Below, piece by piece: positions 52,021-63,381 of a DNA stretch of 64,000 nt. Both the position numbers and the translations under genes were made by a program. Within the stretch, counting starts at the first letter, position 1, and each line of letters starts with the position of its first letter. The notes below the pieces were generated by a model. That model was not told the DNA's origin. It saw only the letters and a list, made by a program, of their open reading frames with translations, and ran no database searches. The stretch is from Hippopus hippopus. Taxonomy: Eukaryota > Mollusca > Bivalvia > Cardiida > Cardiidae. Location of the stretch: the NCBI GenBank assembly GCA_946811185.2, contig OX328096.1, positions 22,075,881 to 22,139,880 of the forward strand, read 5' to 3'.

Positions 52021-52388
52021 TACTCTCCTCAAAATATTCTCAGAATAACTGGGATATAACTGGAAACTGTCTCAAAACGAGTTACCTCTTCATTCTTGAC
52101 TACTAGACTGGAAAACAGCTCAAACACAAAAGCACTGCATAGCTATGCTAACACTATACTGCAGGTGCCTTTACAGTGACAATGTCATGTTGAAAAAGGG
52201 CCATAAGTGTGATAAGAATGTGTTGAGAGTTACTTTCTCATTCAGTGTGGACTCCTTGTTTGAAAGTAAACATCTTCAGTAATAACAGAGTTATGGGAAA
52301 ATGGGAAAGTTTTGGAACATTAAAACCATGATGCAGACTATAACATAGTTTTTGGATAACACAGGATTCACTATAGCTCAATGTTGTC

Positions 52389-52582
52389 TTAACTCTTTAC
52401 CAAACGACATTTTGGACCAGACCAAATTGAAAGCATTTGGAGACGAAAAAATAAATGTGACTGAAAAATGGAAATTTGTTTTGGAAATGGTAGAAAACGT
52501 TGTGGGAGAAGGAGAAAATGCTGGTTACCAGCATTTTCTCCTATTCCCCCAATAGGAGAAAATGTGTGGGATAGGGTTAAAC
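52389..52582 (-). repeat. Family A MITE
   Basis: ttaactctttaccaaacgac start; hairpin followed by an extra aataggagaaaatgtgtggg, then atagggttaa. Confidence 0.8.
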
Positions 52583-52894
52583 TAGATAATATGTGTCACA
52601 GACACAGATCATTATAATTGTAGTAAATATTGACCAAGTTCAACCAAGCACTGTGACCTTGACTTTTGCGCTGGCAACATGGTTGTTTCACGCAATATGT
52701 TGTTTATCCATGGTGATCCTTTGTGCCAAAGTATTTTAGAATCAGACCATGCACCTGGAAGTTACTGGGTGGACACCAACACTACTGTTTACCGAACACC
52801 TGCACATATACACACAAACACATGGGCAGGGGTAACACTACATGCCTCCCTCCCCCCTCTGCATTGTATAGTGGGGGCATAAAAAACAGTCTGT

Positions 52895-53560
52895 GATGGA
52901 TATAAAACATGGTGGGAAAGGAGAAAATCCTGGTAACCAGCATTTTCTCCTTTTCCCATAATGTTCTCAAAACCCTTTTTTCCCCAGAGTCGTTTAAAGT
53001 CTGGAATATGTGGAGAAGGGTTAAGGTGCTTAAAAATTAGAAACATCTGTGCACAACAAGTTCAAAATTGATATCAAGGCACTGAAGTTTTAGACCAGGT
53101 AGGAAACAGTGTGGGAAAAGAAGGAAATGCTGTTTACAAAAGGGTTTCTTTATCAGGGTTATCTAAACATGGGATTAATTGGTATAGGGTTAAATAAAGG
53201 GATCTGTATTTTAAGAGTAGAAAATACTGTGGGAAAAGGAGAAATTACTGGATACCAAATTTTTTTTTTCTTTTCCCACAATGATTTTAAAAGCCAGTCT
53301 CTTCAGGGTCTTTAAAACATGGGATTGTTCAATGAATGTTTGACCCGTTTACCACGCAATTTAACGACCCTATAGAAAGACAGCTTTTGAATATATTGTG
53401 GGTAAAAGAGATAATAATGGCAAAAACAAATTTCTCCTTTTCCCACTATGTTTTCAATCCTTTCAATGACAAACCCCACTATTTCAGCCATATTTAATTT
53501 GATGTATGCAAATGCTTTCAATTTTGACAAGTCTTACTATATGTTGTTTGGCAAAGAGTT
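52895..53560. repeat. Cluster of four family A copies
   Basis: Minus copies at about 52895-53023, 53075-53195 and 53205-53332, all without the long arm, then a plus copy at 53342-53560 (gtttaccacgcaatttaacg to tgtttggcaaagagttta). Confidence 0.75.
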
Positions 53561-54335
53561 TATGCAAAACCAACATCCTGGTTTCACAAAGGGAATGTCA
53601 ATGGAGAGATAATAATCAATTCAACAAATAATGTGGATAAAAGAAACACATGTTTACTAGCATCTATACACAAGACTTCATTGTATTATTTCTACATGTA
53701 CATCAGTCATAATCAGTCATAATCAACACTTTTCATCAATTATATACACAGTAAAAACAGTTAGCTGCACTCTGTACCCTACATAAGTTTTTCGAATACA
53801 TTTTTCTTCTATGGTTCTTATAATCTGCACACATTTATGCGACATAGTCATTACCTTGACTTTAAATGTATAATGATCTTATGTTCAGAAATATGATATT
53901 CAGTCATGAATGTAGACCTTTTGTAAGTGTTTACATAACATGACATATAGGATCTGACATGAGCTGCCATTTGAGATAAATTTTTATCAAAAGAGTCTAA
54001 GAAATATGTTATTAAGCAAGCTTTTGGCAAATTTAATAACAATTTTTCATTGACAAGTTTAATAAAATTTTTCTCATGCGCCAACGAATGTCAGATTCTT
54101 TTTTATCACATAACGATATTTTACAAATTAGATTTTCAATAGATCAGAAGATGCAAAACCACCTATATATGCATGCCTAGTAATATCCATAAAAACCCAT
54201 TTACTTCTTTGAAACATGTACAAAATGACATAAAAAATTGACATCACACAATTGTGGTATCAAACATGTATAAGTTAAGAAAATTCATAATGGGTATATT
54301 ACACTAAAACAAGGGAGGTTATGTGATATATTGTG
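53561..54335. other. No recognised feature
   Basis: AT-rich; the minus-strand frame at 53851-54084 has no splice or domain support. Confidence 0.45.
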
Positions 54336-54775
54336 TTCCATGTTAACCTTTCTTACGTGTTTACACAACATGACACCGTGTCCTGTATCTTAACCTTCTT
54401 TACATTCTACACAACATAATGTTGTGTCTTCTATGTTGACCTTTCTTACATGTTTACACAAAATAGCATTGCATCCTGTATGTTGACCTGCCTTACATGT
54501 TCACAGAAATTGTTTTTTATGCTGGCCTGTCTTACATGTTAATTGCAGCCGCATAACATTGAATATCTTATTTTGACCTTTCTTACATGTTTTTACACAA
54601 CAAAATACACATGTATTGCATCCTGCATGTTGACCATAACTTCACATAATAACATAACATTGTGTCCTTTATGTATCCCCATTCTTACATGTTTACACAA
54701 TGTAACATTGTGTCCTGTATGTTAACCATTTATCTGACATGTTCACATAGTGTAACATTCTATCTTGTACATTAA
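54336..54775 (+). repeat. Degenerate ~55-base minisatellite
   Basis: Eight or so units of tgttgacctttcttacatg + tttacacaacataacattg + tgtcctgta with substitutions and small gaps. Confidence 0.75.
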
Positions 54776-55377
54776 CACATTTTGACAGCATTTGAAGTCC
54801 AAGTTTTGAATCCATACTAAACAAAAACTTGAAACACCAATATGGCTTGATTTTTTTTTCAAATTTAATTTAAGGTCTATGGCCCCCAACTCTCACATTA
54901 TAAACAGAAGCTGCCGAGATTGGCGGAATAGCCTTTACGAAAGCGTCGATGTTACACGATATTTACTCATGAGTTAGGGGTCGTAGACCTTAATGGGTGT
55001 TAACATTTCAAAACCAATCCTCCAGCATTATGTAAAATTTCCCAGATACATTTCATTGATTTTCTGTCACAATTGACTGAATAAATGAAAAAACATGTTT
55101 GGTGCCAAGTGAGCCTCACATGCAGGTCATCTGATTATCCAAGGATATCATTTTTCTTCTGGCGAGTTGAGGAAAGCTTGTCCATCATTTTAGCCAATGT
55201 GTTGCACAGTTAAGTCAAGTTGAGATACCGATAGTGACCACGGAAGCCCAGAGACAGGCAATTTGACTGCTGCAATCTAGTCAGTCTAAACAAATGGTGC
55301 CCATAACTGCAGCCCTTCTATAATTACCAGAAATGTGGAGAAAATTTAATCAAACAGGTATGCAATGATTGGTAACC

Positions 55378-55606
55378 TCTCTAACTTTTTACCAGACAAC
55401 AAAATTTTAGACTTATTCAAATTGAAAGCACTTACAGACGACAAATTTAATGTAACTGAAAGTATGAAATCTGCCTATCATAGGGAAGAAAACACTGTGG
55501 GAAATGAAGAAAATGCTGGTTACCAGCATTTTCTTCTTTACCACAATGTTTTTAAAAGCCAGCATCTGCAGGGTCGTTAAAAGTCGTGATTATGTGGTAA
55601 AGGGTT
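55378..55606 (-). repeat. Family A MITE, complete
   Basis: taactttttaccagacaaca start, hairpin, tatgtggtaaagggttaa end. Confidence 0.87.
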
Positions 55607-56507
55607 AAGTGTTCACTGATGAAAAATGAAACAAAATAATAAATTGTTCACTCAGACATAGTATTTGGTTACATTTCTGTTTTTATTTTCAGGTTATGTA
55701 AATGATCTGCCATGACATAGTCGCATTTGCAAAAAGTAACAAAACCAAAAAAAGAAAACCCCGGCTTCTATGACTAATTTCCACATCTTCATTGCAAATC
55801 AACTGTATAAAAAAATCACTAAAATGAACGACAAGTTTTCCTCAACTCGCCAAGAGAAAAATGGATTTCCATGGATAATCACGTGCAGCACTTGGAACTC
55901 ACTTGGCCCTAAACATGTGTTTTGTCATTTGTTCAGTCAATTATGACAGTTGATTGATTGAATGGTGTTTTATGCTGCTTTCAACATAATTTCAGTCATA
56001 TCATGGGATGTGACAGAAAAATGTAAATGGCAAATTTCAAATATGCTGGAGGAATTAATAGTAAAATTTTTACGCCCTAAAAATCAAATTTGAAAAAAAA
56101 AATCAAGTAATTTTGGTGTTGAGTTGCAAGTTTGGTGAAGTAAATTTTGACAAATGCAGAGGTTGCTCATTTATGAGTAATTCTCTGTCCGTCAAAACAT
56201 TTTCACTACTTGGTTTTCAGTCTTAATTTCACATCGAAATACATGTGCATATGTAGTTTTGATCTGAAAATACACATAGATTTTATGGATAAAAGGTATG
56301 TACAAAGAAGACAATAAAACACACTTGAAATTAAGTAATTGAATATTTACAATCAAATGGGAACAAACATATTTAAATTTCTTTACCTTGGTTTCAAAAT
56401 CTACAGTAACTGAAAAATGAAATGAAAATGAAATGACAACAAGAGAAAATCTTCCTCAAAGTAAATCTTTTTAAACATATTTTCAGTATTATCAATGTAA
56501 GTTAATA
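55607..56507. other. No gene; SINE-3 tail scrap
   Basis: Only a SINE-3 tail (about 55950-56020, gattgattgaatggtgtttt) and direct-repeat phrases (aatgaaatgaaaatgaaatg near 56415) are recognisable. Confidence 0.5.
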
Positions 56508-56580
56508 AACTCTTAACCAGATGACAAAATTTTACAACTGTCTAAATTGAAGGAATTTGCCAATGACAATTTAATGGATA
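56508..56580 (-). repeat. Family A fragment
   Basis: ctcttaaccagatgacaaaa and gaaggaatttgccaatgaca. Confidence 0.62.
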
Positions 56581-56697
56581 ATCGTGCAAAATGAAGTAAA
56601 TAATTAAGGGAGATAAATGCTTACATGTATCATGAAAATGCAGTATTTATTTCCCTTCATACAACACAATTATGTAGCCTTGTCACAGATTATTGTC

Positions 56698-56926
56698 TTC
56701 ATTGATTGAATGGTATTTTATGCTGCTTTCAATATTATTTAAGTCATATCACGGCAATACCTCACATATTCATGCATTTCCTGGGTTCCACCAGCACTAG
56801 GCTAGGGCTCTGACATGTCTTGCCAAAGGACACTCCCAAGAAAAACGCCATGGATCAGGTGAGGCTTGAACCTAGGGCCTCCAGGTCATGAGTCCCAAAC
56901 TCTACCACTGAGCCACACAGGACCCA
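56698..56926 (-). repeat. SINE-3
   Basis: GATT tail (attgattgaatggtatttta), ggctagggctctgacatgtc, worn B box aggcttgaacctag, ctctaccactgagccacaca (A-box region). Confidence 0.8.
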
Positions 56927-57061
56927 TCAACTATTATCTTGAAAAGATACGCCAAGCAACCTTTGACATAAACATTACATCACAAATTTTGAAAAAGGTC
57001 AGGTCAAGAAAAATTTATGCCAATTTGCAATGAGTGTCAACATGCGGTTCTAGGAAGATCT

Positions 57062-57600
57062 CAAATTCTTTACCAAACAAAATTTTACAATTATCCAAAT
57101 TGAAAGCATTTGCAGACAACAAATTAAATATTGCTTAAATGGGGGGATTTGTCTGTGATAGATTGATTGATTGATTGTATCGTGTTTAACGCTGTTTTCA
57201 ACATTATTTCAGTTATATTGCGGCGGCCAGTGCACCTATCCATGCTTTCCTGGAGTTTCTTTTACCAGTACTCTGCACAATATTCTTTCCAAGCCACTGG
57301 CTGCTTTCCCACATAACCATCGTCGAAACAATGATCAGCGGTGGGAGAGGAGTGAATCCTGTCGCAATGACTATCTTCAATCCTCGGAAAGAAATTGGCT
57401 GAGCCGGGGATCGAACCCACGACCCCCTGTTCTCAAGTCCTGTATGCTACCGACTGAGCTACCGGGGCTCGGCTTGTCTGTGATAGATTAGCAAACTTTG
57501 AGGGAAAGACGAAAAAGCTGGTTACTAGTATTTTCTACTTTTCCCACAACATTTTCAAAATATTGCTTCATCAGGGTCATTAAAACATGGGATTTTATTG
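57062..57600 (-). repeat. Family A MITE split by SINE-1
   Basis: MITE start ttctttaccaaacaaaattt (57062-57164) and end (57490-57600, worn hairpin, gggattttattgtatagatt). Confidence 0.8.
57165..57473 (-). repeat. SINE-1, full length, with 16-bp target duplication
   Basis: 309 bp between copies of TTGTCTGTGATAGATT (57149-57164 and 57474-57489). On the minus strand the head has GGTAGCTCAGTCGGTAGCAT (A box) and GGTTCGATCCCC (B box), followed by a conserved body and a GATT tail. It is the best copy in the window. Confidence 0.92.
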
Positions 57601-57601
57601 T

Positions 57602-57862
57602 ATAGATTGATTGACTGAATGGTGTTTTACGCCGCTTTCAAGATCATTTCAGTCATATTACGGCGACAGCTCAATTATTCACGTATTCCTGAGTTTTACC
57701 AGTACTAGGCTAGGGCTCTGAAGTGTCTTGCGCAAGGGCTTTGAAGTGTCTTGCCCAAGGACACTCCCACGAAAAACCCAGTGGATCCAGTGTGGCTCAA
57801 ACCAGGGGCCTCCAGGCTATGAGTCCCACACTTTACCACTGAGCCACGTAACACCCCCTATG
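57602..57862 (-). repeat. SINE-3 with internal duplication
   Basis: gattgactgaatggtgtttt tail; ctctgaagtgtcttgc-caagg occurs twice (57718 and 57741); tttaccactgagccacgtaa head. Confidence 0.78.
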
Positions 57863-58294
57863 TTTTGTATAGCGTTAATTAGGTTTTTATCTGTTTTTCC
57901 GTGCTGTTGCCAAAGGAACTAGAACTTTTTTTGGTCAAATTAATAACTGAATTTCAAAGATGACCATGGCAGTAACATTGCTGTGAAGATAAAGAGTAAG
58001 ACATTTTAAATACAAGTGGACACACAATATATACTGCATCCTGGCCATGACAAAAGCTTGTTGGCTTTTCACAAATGGAGTCAAACACTACAGCAAAATG
58101 AGTCATGACAAAGTACAATTTCTCCAATGGTGATTATTTTGCAATCTGACACAGATATATGGAAAGCATCAGTAACAGAGAAACCTTGAAACAGACATTA
58201 CTTTGAATTTTGTTACTTGTCATTTTTTTTAATAAATAGGGGAAATGTGAATTCTCATATTAGCCTATCAATCACAATTATTTTCTTATATTTC

Positions 58295-58474
58295 AAAAAC
58301 ATTTGCCAATATTTCAACATTATTTCCTACTATTTGCCCATGTTTCAACATATCCAAAAACATTTGCCAATATTTCAACATTATTTCCTACTATTTGCCC
58401 ATGTTTCAACATATCCAAAAACATTTGCCAATATTTCAACATTATTTCCTACTATTTGCCCATGTTTCAACATA
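58295..58474 (+). repeat. 61-base tandem repeat, three copies
   Basis: aaaaacatttgccaatattt starts at 58295, 58356 and 58417, copies almost identical. Single-copy variants (tttgcc, tttcaacat) continue on both sides from 58255 to 59480. Confidence 0.9.
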
Positions 58475-59131
58475 ATCCACATATTGGACTACATGTATAT
58501 TTCAATATATATTCCTCAAATTAGCCAACACTTCTACATAATTTTCACATAATAGCCTATATTTTAACTTATATACTTTGATATTGTCCCCATGTATTTA
58601 CACTGGATGAAAGTATGCAATATTTTTCCATATTGCATACTTTGATATTACATACTTTAGAGCTTTTTTCACATGCGTTGCTAAGTACGGAACTATTCTA
58701 AAATCCGCCATTTCTCTAAAAATCAAAATATGAACGGCCACCATTATCAAAAATTTCATCGTTAGACATCATGTTTACGAACTTTTCAATGCATAGTACC
58801 TAATAAAAACATGAAAAATAAGCAGAATATTTGTTTCCCAAATAACAGTCACTACAAAGTCATGAAAAATTTGTCTATCGAATATGTTTATCGATGATGA
58901 AATTATTAAGCGATGAAAAAGGATCCTAAATTGCCATCTTGTCTGTTTACATACCTTTAGCAACGGTGACGTCATCAAAAGCCAATGTCGAAAGTTCCGC
59001 GAAACCACGGTAGGTTGAAGAAACAGATTTCTTATCGCTTTTGAAATAAACAAAATAAATTAATGAAATTGATGAAAACACTATTAAATCACGGGATATT
59101 ACATAAACAATATCAAAGCATATAAAAAAAA

Positions 59132-59264
59132 AGGTTATTGCACTTGTACATGGGAATATATGTGTTGAACTCGTTCTTTTGGCGTAGTTGCCCTCGCAAG
59201 CTTGGGCAACTCTACCAAAAGAGCTTGTTCAACACAATATATTCCCGTACAAGTGCAATAACCT
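59132..59264. repeat. Large hairpin, ~60-base arms
   Basis: aggttattgcacttgtacat on the left pairs with the complement at 59245-59264; the loop is about tcgcaagcttg. Confidence 0.82.
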
Positions 59265-59567
59265 ATGATATTTCCTCATATTATATGCATTTCAACATTA
59301 ATTCTCATAAATGCCTACAATTAAACATAACTTCCTCTTATTTGCCCGTCTGTCATAACTTCCTCTCATTTGCCTGTATAAAGTATTTTCCTGATATTGC
59401 CTGCGATCAAACATAATTTCCCTTTATTGCCCGAGTTTTTTTCATATTTCTTCACATTTGCCAATATTTCAAAACAATTTCCTCCTTATTCCATTTTATC
59501 TCCAAATACTATGCTTTATTTCAATGTAATTTACAAACACAATAAGAATGAAACAAGGTAATCATAC

Positions 59568-59689
59568 TTTAGGTTCCAAAACTTGCATGTAATGGTCTAT
59601 TTCTTTGCAAAGGTATCCCCACTTTTTACTGGACAAAATCTTAAACTCATTCACAATATGACAAACTGGGCTTAATTTTTGATTGCTTG
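59568..59689 (-). CDS. Candidate internal exon, unrecognised
   Basis: On the minus strand a good acceptor (pyrimidine tract then cctatag) and a gtatga donor bound two bases plus 40 open codons. The peptide reads SNQKLSPVCHIVNEFKILSS and then KKWGYLCKEIDHYMQVLEPK. It is not repeat-derived as far as I can see and has a protein-like composition (Trp, Cys, mixed charge). It needs an upstream exon ending in phase 1, so it does not join directly to the FN3 exon (phase 0), nor, since it ends in phase 0, to the zinc-finger exon at 51562. It may belong to either gene with another exon between, or be chance. Confidence 0.3.
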
Positions 59690-60068
59690 CTATAGGAAAA
59701 AGTGGCTTGGGCACAAAAAGGATTGACATTTTCTTATTCAAATACAATTCTTGTCACGCAACTTAAAGTGTCAGAGCCCTAACTGAAACATTTGAAGCTT
59801 TAGCAGTGAGTATGACAAAGATCAGACTGCACAAGACATGAAATCAAATCTTGGATCTACATCTCATGGAAGTTTGCAAGACATTCTGTATAAAATAAAG
59901 TTCAATTTGCAGTACATGTATTTAGGTCCTCTGAACTGGAAATTAATTTAGCAGTCAGAACATCAATATTTAAGACCTTACCAAGCTGAAAGCATGTGCA
60001 GACATCATAAAATATGGCTCAAATGACTGGATTTGTCTTTGAAAGGATGGAAAACAGTTTGGAAAATT

Positions 60069-60275
60069 AACCCTGAGGCTGCTAAGCGCGACTCACTGAC
60101 CTTTTGCGGACAGTGTAGATCAAGATCAGACTGCACAGAACGTGCAGTCTGATCTTTGATCTACACTGTCCAATAAGGAGATATTAATCCCAAAAGCATA
60201 ACATTGAAATAGCAACATTTTGGTTTTTACTATCGAATTGAAAATTTCATTTTAGTTATCTAGCAGGATAAGGGT
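60069..60275 (+). repeat. Family D element inserted in a family A copy
   Basis: ttaaccctgaggctgctaag start, gatcagactgcacagaacgt palindrome, tagcaggataagggtgaa end. Family A sequence flanks it (59970-60068 and 60276-60345). Confidence 0.8.
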
Positions 60276-60341
60276 GAAGAGAGTCATACCAGTATTCTTT
60301 TCTTATCCCACAACAGTCTCTAAACTTTCAAAGACATAGAG

Positions 60342-60508
60342 GATATTTGTTTTTTAAGGTGAAAGATCGAAATTTATTTCATCGAGTGAACATCATTGGT
60401 AATATTTTCACGAGTGGCGCAGCCACTCGTGAAAATATTACCGACGATGTTCACTCGATGAAATAAATTTCGATCTTTCACTGAAAAAAAAAAAAAAAAC
60501 CAAATATT
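60342..60508. repeat. Large hairpin element
   Basis: gtgaaagatcgaaatttatt on the left pairs with its complement on the right over about 60 bases; the centre is cgagtggcgcagccactcg. Outer parts (gatatttgttttt and aaaaaccaaatattc) also pair. Confidence 0.82.
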
Positions 60509-61190
60509 CTATTTATTTCATGCTTTTAACTGTTTCTAGGGGGAACTTAATCAAAATCCAGTACAGTTCTTTTTGGTTATTCCCTGTGGCGTACCCCCTC
60601 TGCATAGCAACACATTACAATATTATGTCAAGCGCGAGAAATGTAAGGTAAATTACGTCATATTTCTATCTGGTTGTGAGGCACGAGCATTTTACCTTGA
60701 TAACTAGTGCACGGGAACAACTGTTTCCGCCTTCAATTGAAGAGTTAGAATATAAAAATCAGTATTTTCACTGGTCGTAACCATGAAATATAGAAAAATA
60801 TTTCACCGATATTTCTCGATAACCTACCGGAAAGCATGAAATAAAAGCGAAGTATTTAAAGCAACGCTGCATTAAATTTTGTCAACGAGTGCTTTCAAGT
60901 TTGACAAAGTCCACAATTTTGCTGTCAGTAAGAAAATCTAGAATAGTAAAAATAAAAATGGCATCAGTGCTGGTAACAAAATCGATTTTGTTGTCTGTGA
61001 ATGCTTTCAACAGAACAAAGTCTACAGTTTTGCCGGCTAGAAGAGAATTCAGACGTGTCAAAATATAGATGGTATCAGTTAAAGATTTGTATATGTCGAA
61101 GTGAAATAAACAATTCAAGCTCACACAAGAAATACAATGTAAACAAGGAAAGCACTATGTTGGGCACACGGCTTGCGTACAAAACAGATA
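60509..61190. other. No gene; family A scraps
   Basis: Two long-arm fragments of family A (60883-60950 and 60975-61060, tgctttcaacagaacaaagt); nothing else recognised. Confidence 0.5.
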
Positions 61191-61191
61191 T

Positions 61192-61381
61192 TAACCCTTT
61201 ACCAAAAAATCCCGAGTTGTAATGACACTGAGGTATAAATCATTTGAAAAAATTTGGGGGAAATCCATGTGTTCTTCTCTTTCAGACATAAAAGCTCATC
61301 ATTTGAGCCACATTTAATCTGTCTTCTGCAAATGCTTTCAGTTTGGAGCAGTCTAAAGTTTTGTTGTTTGGTAAAGAGTAA
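61192..61381 (+). repeat. Family A MITE
   Basis: ttaaccctttaccaaaaaat start, hairpin arm lost, gttgtttggtaaagagtaaa end. Confidence 0.8.
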
Positions 61382-61449
61382 AGTGTGCATGAAAAATGGG
61401 TGCCTTATTCACAGTGATGTTACCCTGTCATTGAAATATGATTTGACTT

Positions 61450-61595
61450 TACCTAAATCTTTACCACTTCAAGAAACTGTCTCAAAAGCATTTGCAGACA
61501 AATTAATAGATGTAACAAAAGTAATGGGATTTGTTACCAGCATTTTCTCCTTTCCTTCTCAAAGTCGTTAAAACTCAGGATTATGTGGTTAAAGG
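61450..61595 (-). repeat. Family A MITE, hairpin arm lost
   Basis: aaatctttaccacttcaaga start and gattatgtggttaaagg end. A CA microsatellite follows at 61672-61693. Confidence 0.7.
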
Positions 61596-61716
61596 TTTAC
61601 GAAAAACAATAATGTGGAAAAAAGAACCCACAATTCATCATTATGTACAACATTTCCAACAATGGCAAACAACACACACACACACACACACAAAAATATT
61701 ATCAATGTCAATAATC

Positions 61717-61965
61717 CCTCTACCAAACAACCCTATGAAAAAAAGTTTTTGAAAATAATGTGGGAAAAGGAAAAAATGCTGGTACCAACATTTTCTCTTT
61801 TTCCTGCAATGTTTTCTCCTCTTTAAAAAAAAAAAAATTCACCGTTTGAGCCACACAACTTTTATCTCCGCAAATGCTTTGAATTTGAGCCACACAACTT
61901 TTATCTTCTAAAAATGCTTTGAATTTGGACAACTCCAAATTCTTGTTGACTGCTAAGAATTAACC
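61717..61965 (+). repeat. Family A MITE with duplicated long arm
   Basis: cctctaccaaacaaccctat start; gagccacacaacttttatct occurs twice (61849 and 61888); gctaagaattaa end. Confidence 0.78.
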
Positions 61966-62174
61966 CTTTACCATGCAATCCCAAGTTTTAAGAAACCTGA
62001 CAAAGAAATCTTTTGAAAACATCATAGGAAAAGGAGTAAATGCTGCAAACCAGTTTTTACTCCTTTTCCCTCCCACAACAAATTTAAATTTTTGAGTCAC
62101 ATTTATTTTGTAGTCTGCAAATGCTTTCAATTTGGACTGGTCTTACAATTATGTTGTTTGGTGCAGAGTTAAGA
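61961..62174 (+). repeat. Family A MITE sharing TTAA with its neighbour
   Basis: ttaaccctttaccatgcaat start and gtttggtgcagagttaa end. Confidence 0.82.
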
Positions 62175-62650
62175 GGATTTTTCATCAGTTTTATTATCAA
62201 CCAGCCAGGAAGGCTGTATTTTTCTATCCAACTATGTACATCAAACGCTTGATGGCATATTGATAATTATTTCAGTCCATTGGTTTTGAGGCTTTTTTTT
62301 CACATTTTTATCATCCACAATTGCCTAACGAACTAGAGTTGCTGTATTCTCTCATCCAGCTTTGTACATCAAAAGCTCACTGGCAAAGTGATACTTATTT
62401 CAGTAGGTAAATTAAGAGGCTTTCTTCAGCAGTTTTATTATCCACCACACATAGCATCCCTGATCAGCTAGGATAGCTTTACCCTCTCAACAAATCATAC
62501 AAGTCCAAGGCTCTGACCAAAAAGCGATACTTATTTCAGTCACCTGGTTGCTTTTTCAATGATTACATCGTCGACTGTTAGTTATGATCTAGGTATGCTG
62601 TTGTCTTAACTGACTTATGAAAAGTGATAGTAGTTTTGGTGGCTTAGTTA
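62163..62650 (-). pseudogene. Tandem decayed copies of the FN3 exon
   Basis: Downstream of the intact FN3 exon on the minus strand lie about four degenerate copies of its 3' half and flanking intron, each 100-140 bases (roughly 62552-62650 partial, 62413-62551, 62290-62412, 62173-62289). Each plus-strand copy keeps a block like tgtacatc-aaagctc followed by tgatacttatttcagt, and a tttat-atc-cac block at the exon end. The 62413-62551 copy reads KYRFLVRALDLYDLLRG and then a stop. The 62290-62412 copy has a one-base deletion and so a frameshift. They are therefore non-coding relics or poison exons. Confidence 0.65.
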
Positions 62651-62668
62651 TGTGGCTTTTTCACTAAC

Positions 62669-62824
62669 TTTATCATCGACCATGTGTAATGAGCTTGGAT
62701 CACTGTACTCTCCTAACAGACCATGTACATCCAAAGCTCGGACGGCAAAGTGGTACTTATTTCCAACCTGGAACTGGGTCAGGGTACAGGCCATTGGCAG
62801 AGGAAGTGCTTTTACATCACCAAC
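62669..62824 (-). CDS. Fibronectin type III domain exon
   Basis: The minus-strand acceptor cttgtttcag and donor gttagt bound 52 codons, phase 0 at both ends. The peptide contains [20 protein letters not shown] followed by [18 protein letters not shown]. The pattern L-x-x-[GN]-x-x-Y-x-F-x-V-x-A-x-D...G-x-x-S-D-P-S is the E-F-G strand half of an FN3 domain. The first half must be in an exon upstream, outside the window to the right or unrecognised. If the donor is ignored, the frame stops six codons later (VSEKAT). Which FN3 protein it belongs to cannot be told from this fragment; muscle giant proteins and cell-surface receptors are both possible. Confidence 0.75.
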
Positions 62825-62877
62825 CTGAAACAAGTAACATATAGAGCTATCACTGACACTCACTTAACCATTTAAGA

Positions 62878-63107
62878 TTAACCCTATACTGCACAATGCC
62901 AACTGTTAACCACCCTGAGAAAGAAGGCTTTTGAAAACATTGTCGGAAAAGCAGGAAATGCAGGTAACCTGCATTTTCTCCTTTTCCCACAATTTTTTCT
63001 TTCCTAAGAAAGACAATTTCTGATTTTTGGGGAAATAATTAATTTGTCATCTGCAAACATTTTCAATTTGGACAAGGCTAAAATTTTGTCAACTGGTCAA
63101 GAGTTAA
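62878..63107 (+). repeat. Family A MITE just upstream (transcript sense) of the FN3 exon
   Basis: ttaaccctatactgcacaat start, hairpin, caactggtcaagagttaa end. Confidence 0.84.
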
Positions 63108-63149
63108 ACCTATTTATTTTACATCGATAGTGACACAACTTTTCAAAAC

Positions 63150-63381
63150 TTACATTCTTTCCAAAACAATAAAATTTTAGACTCGTCCAAATTGAAAGCA
63201 TTTGCAGATGACAATTCCAGTGTAGCTCAACAGATTATTTCTGTCTTTGAAATGGTAGAAAACATTGTGGAAAAAGGAGAAAATGCTGGTTACCAGCATT
63301 TTCTCCTTTTCCCACGATGTTTTCAAAAGGCCTCACCGTCAAAGTCGTAAAAACCAGGGATTGTTTGGTAAAGGGTTAACT
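63150..63381 (-). repeat. Family A MITE, good hairpin
   Basis: ttctttccaaaacaataaaa start, near-perfect hairpin, gtttggtaaagggttaa end shared with the next copy. Confidence 0.88.

Noticed and set aside
57420..57473. Possible tRNA on the minus strand
   Set aside because: A and B boxes are present but the arms do not close and it is continuous with the SINE-1 body.
58217..58552. 111-codon open frame with PMFQH/IFQHYF repeats
   Set aside because: It is the translation of the 61-base tandem repeat; no splice or start support.
58670..59000. TGACGTCA, CCGCCAT and other promoter-like words
   Set aside because: Could be a promoter for the minus-strand genes, but no first exon or start could be tied to it; left unannotated.
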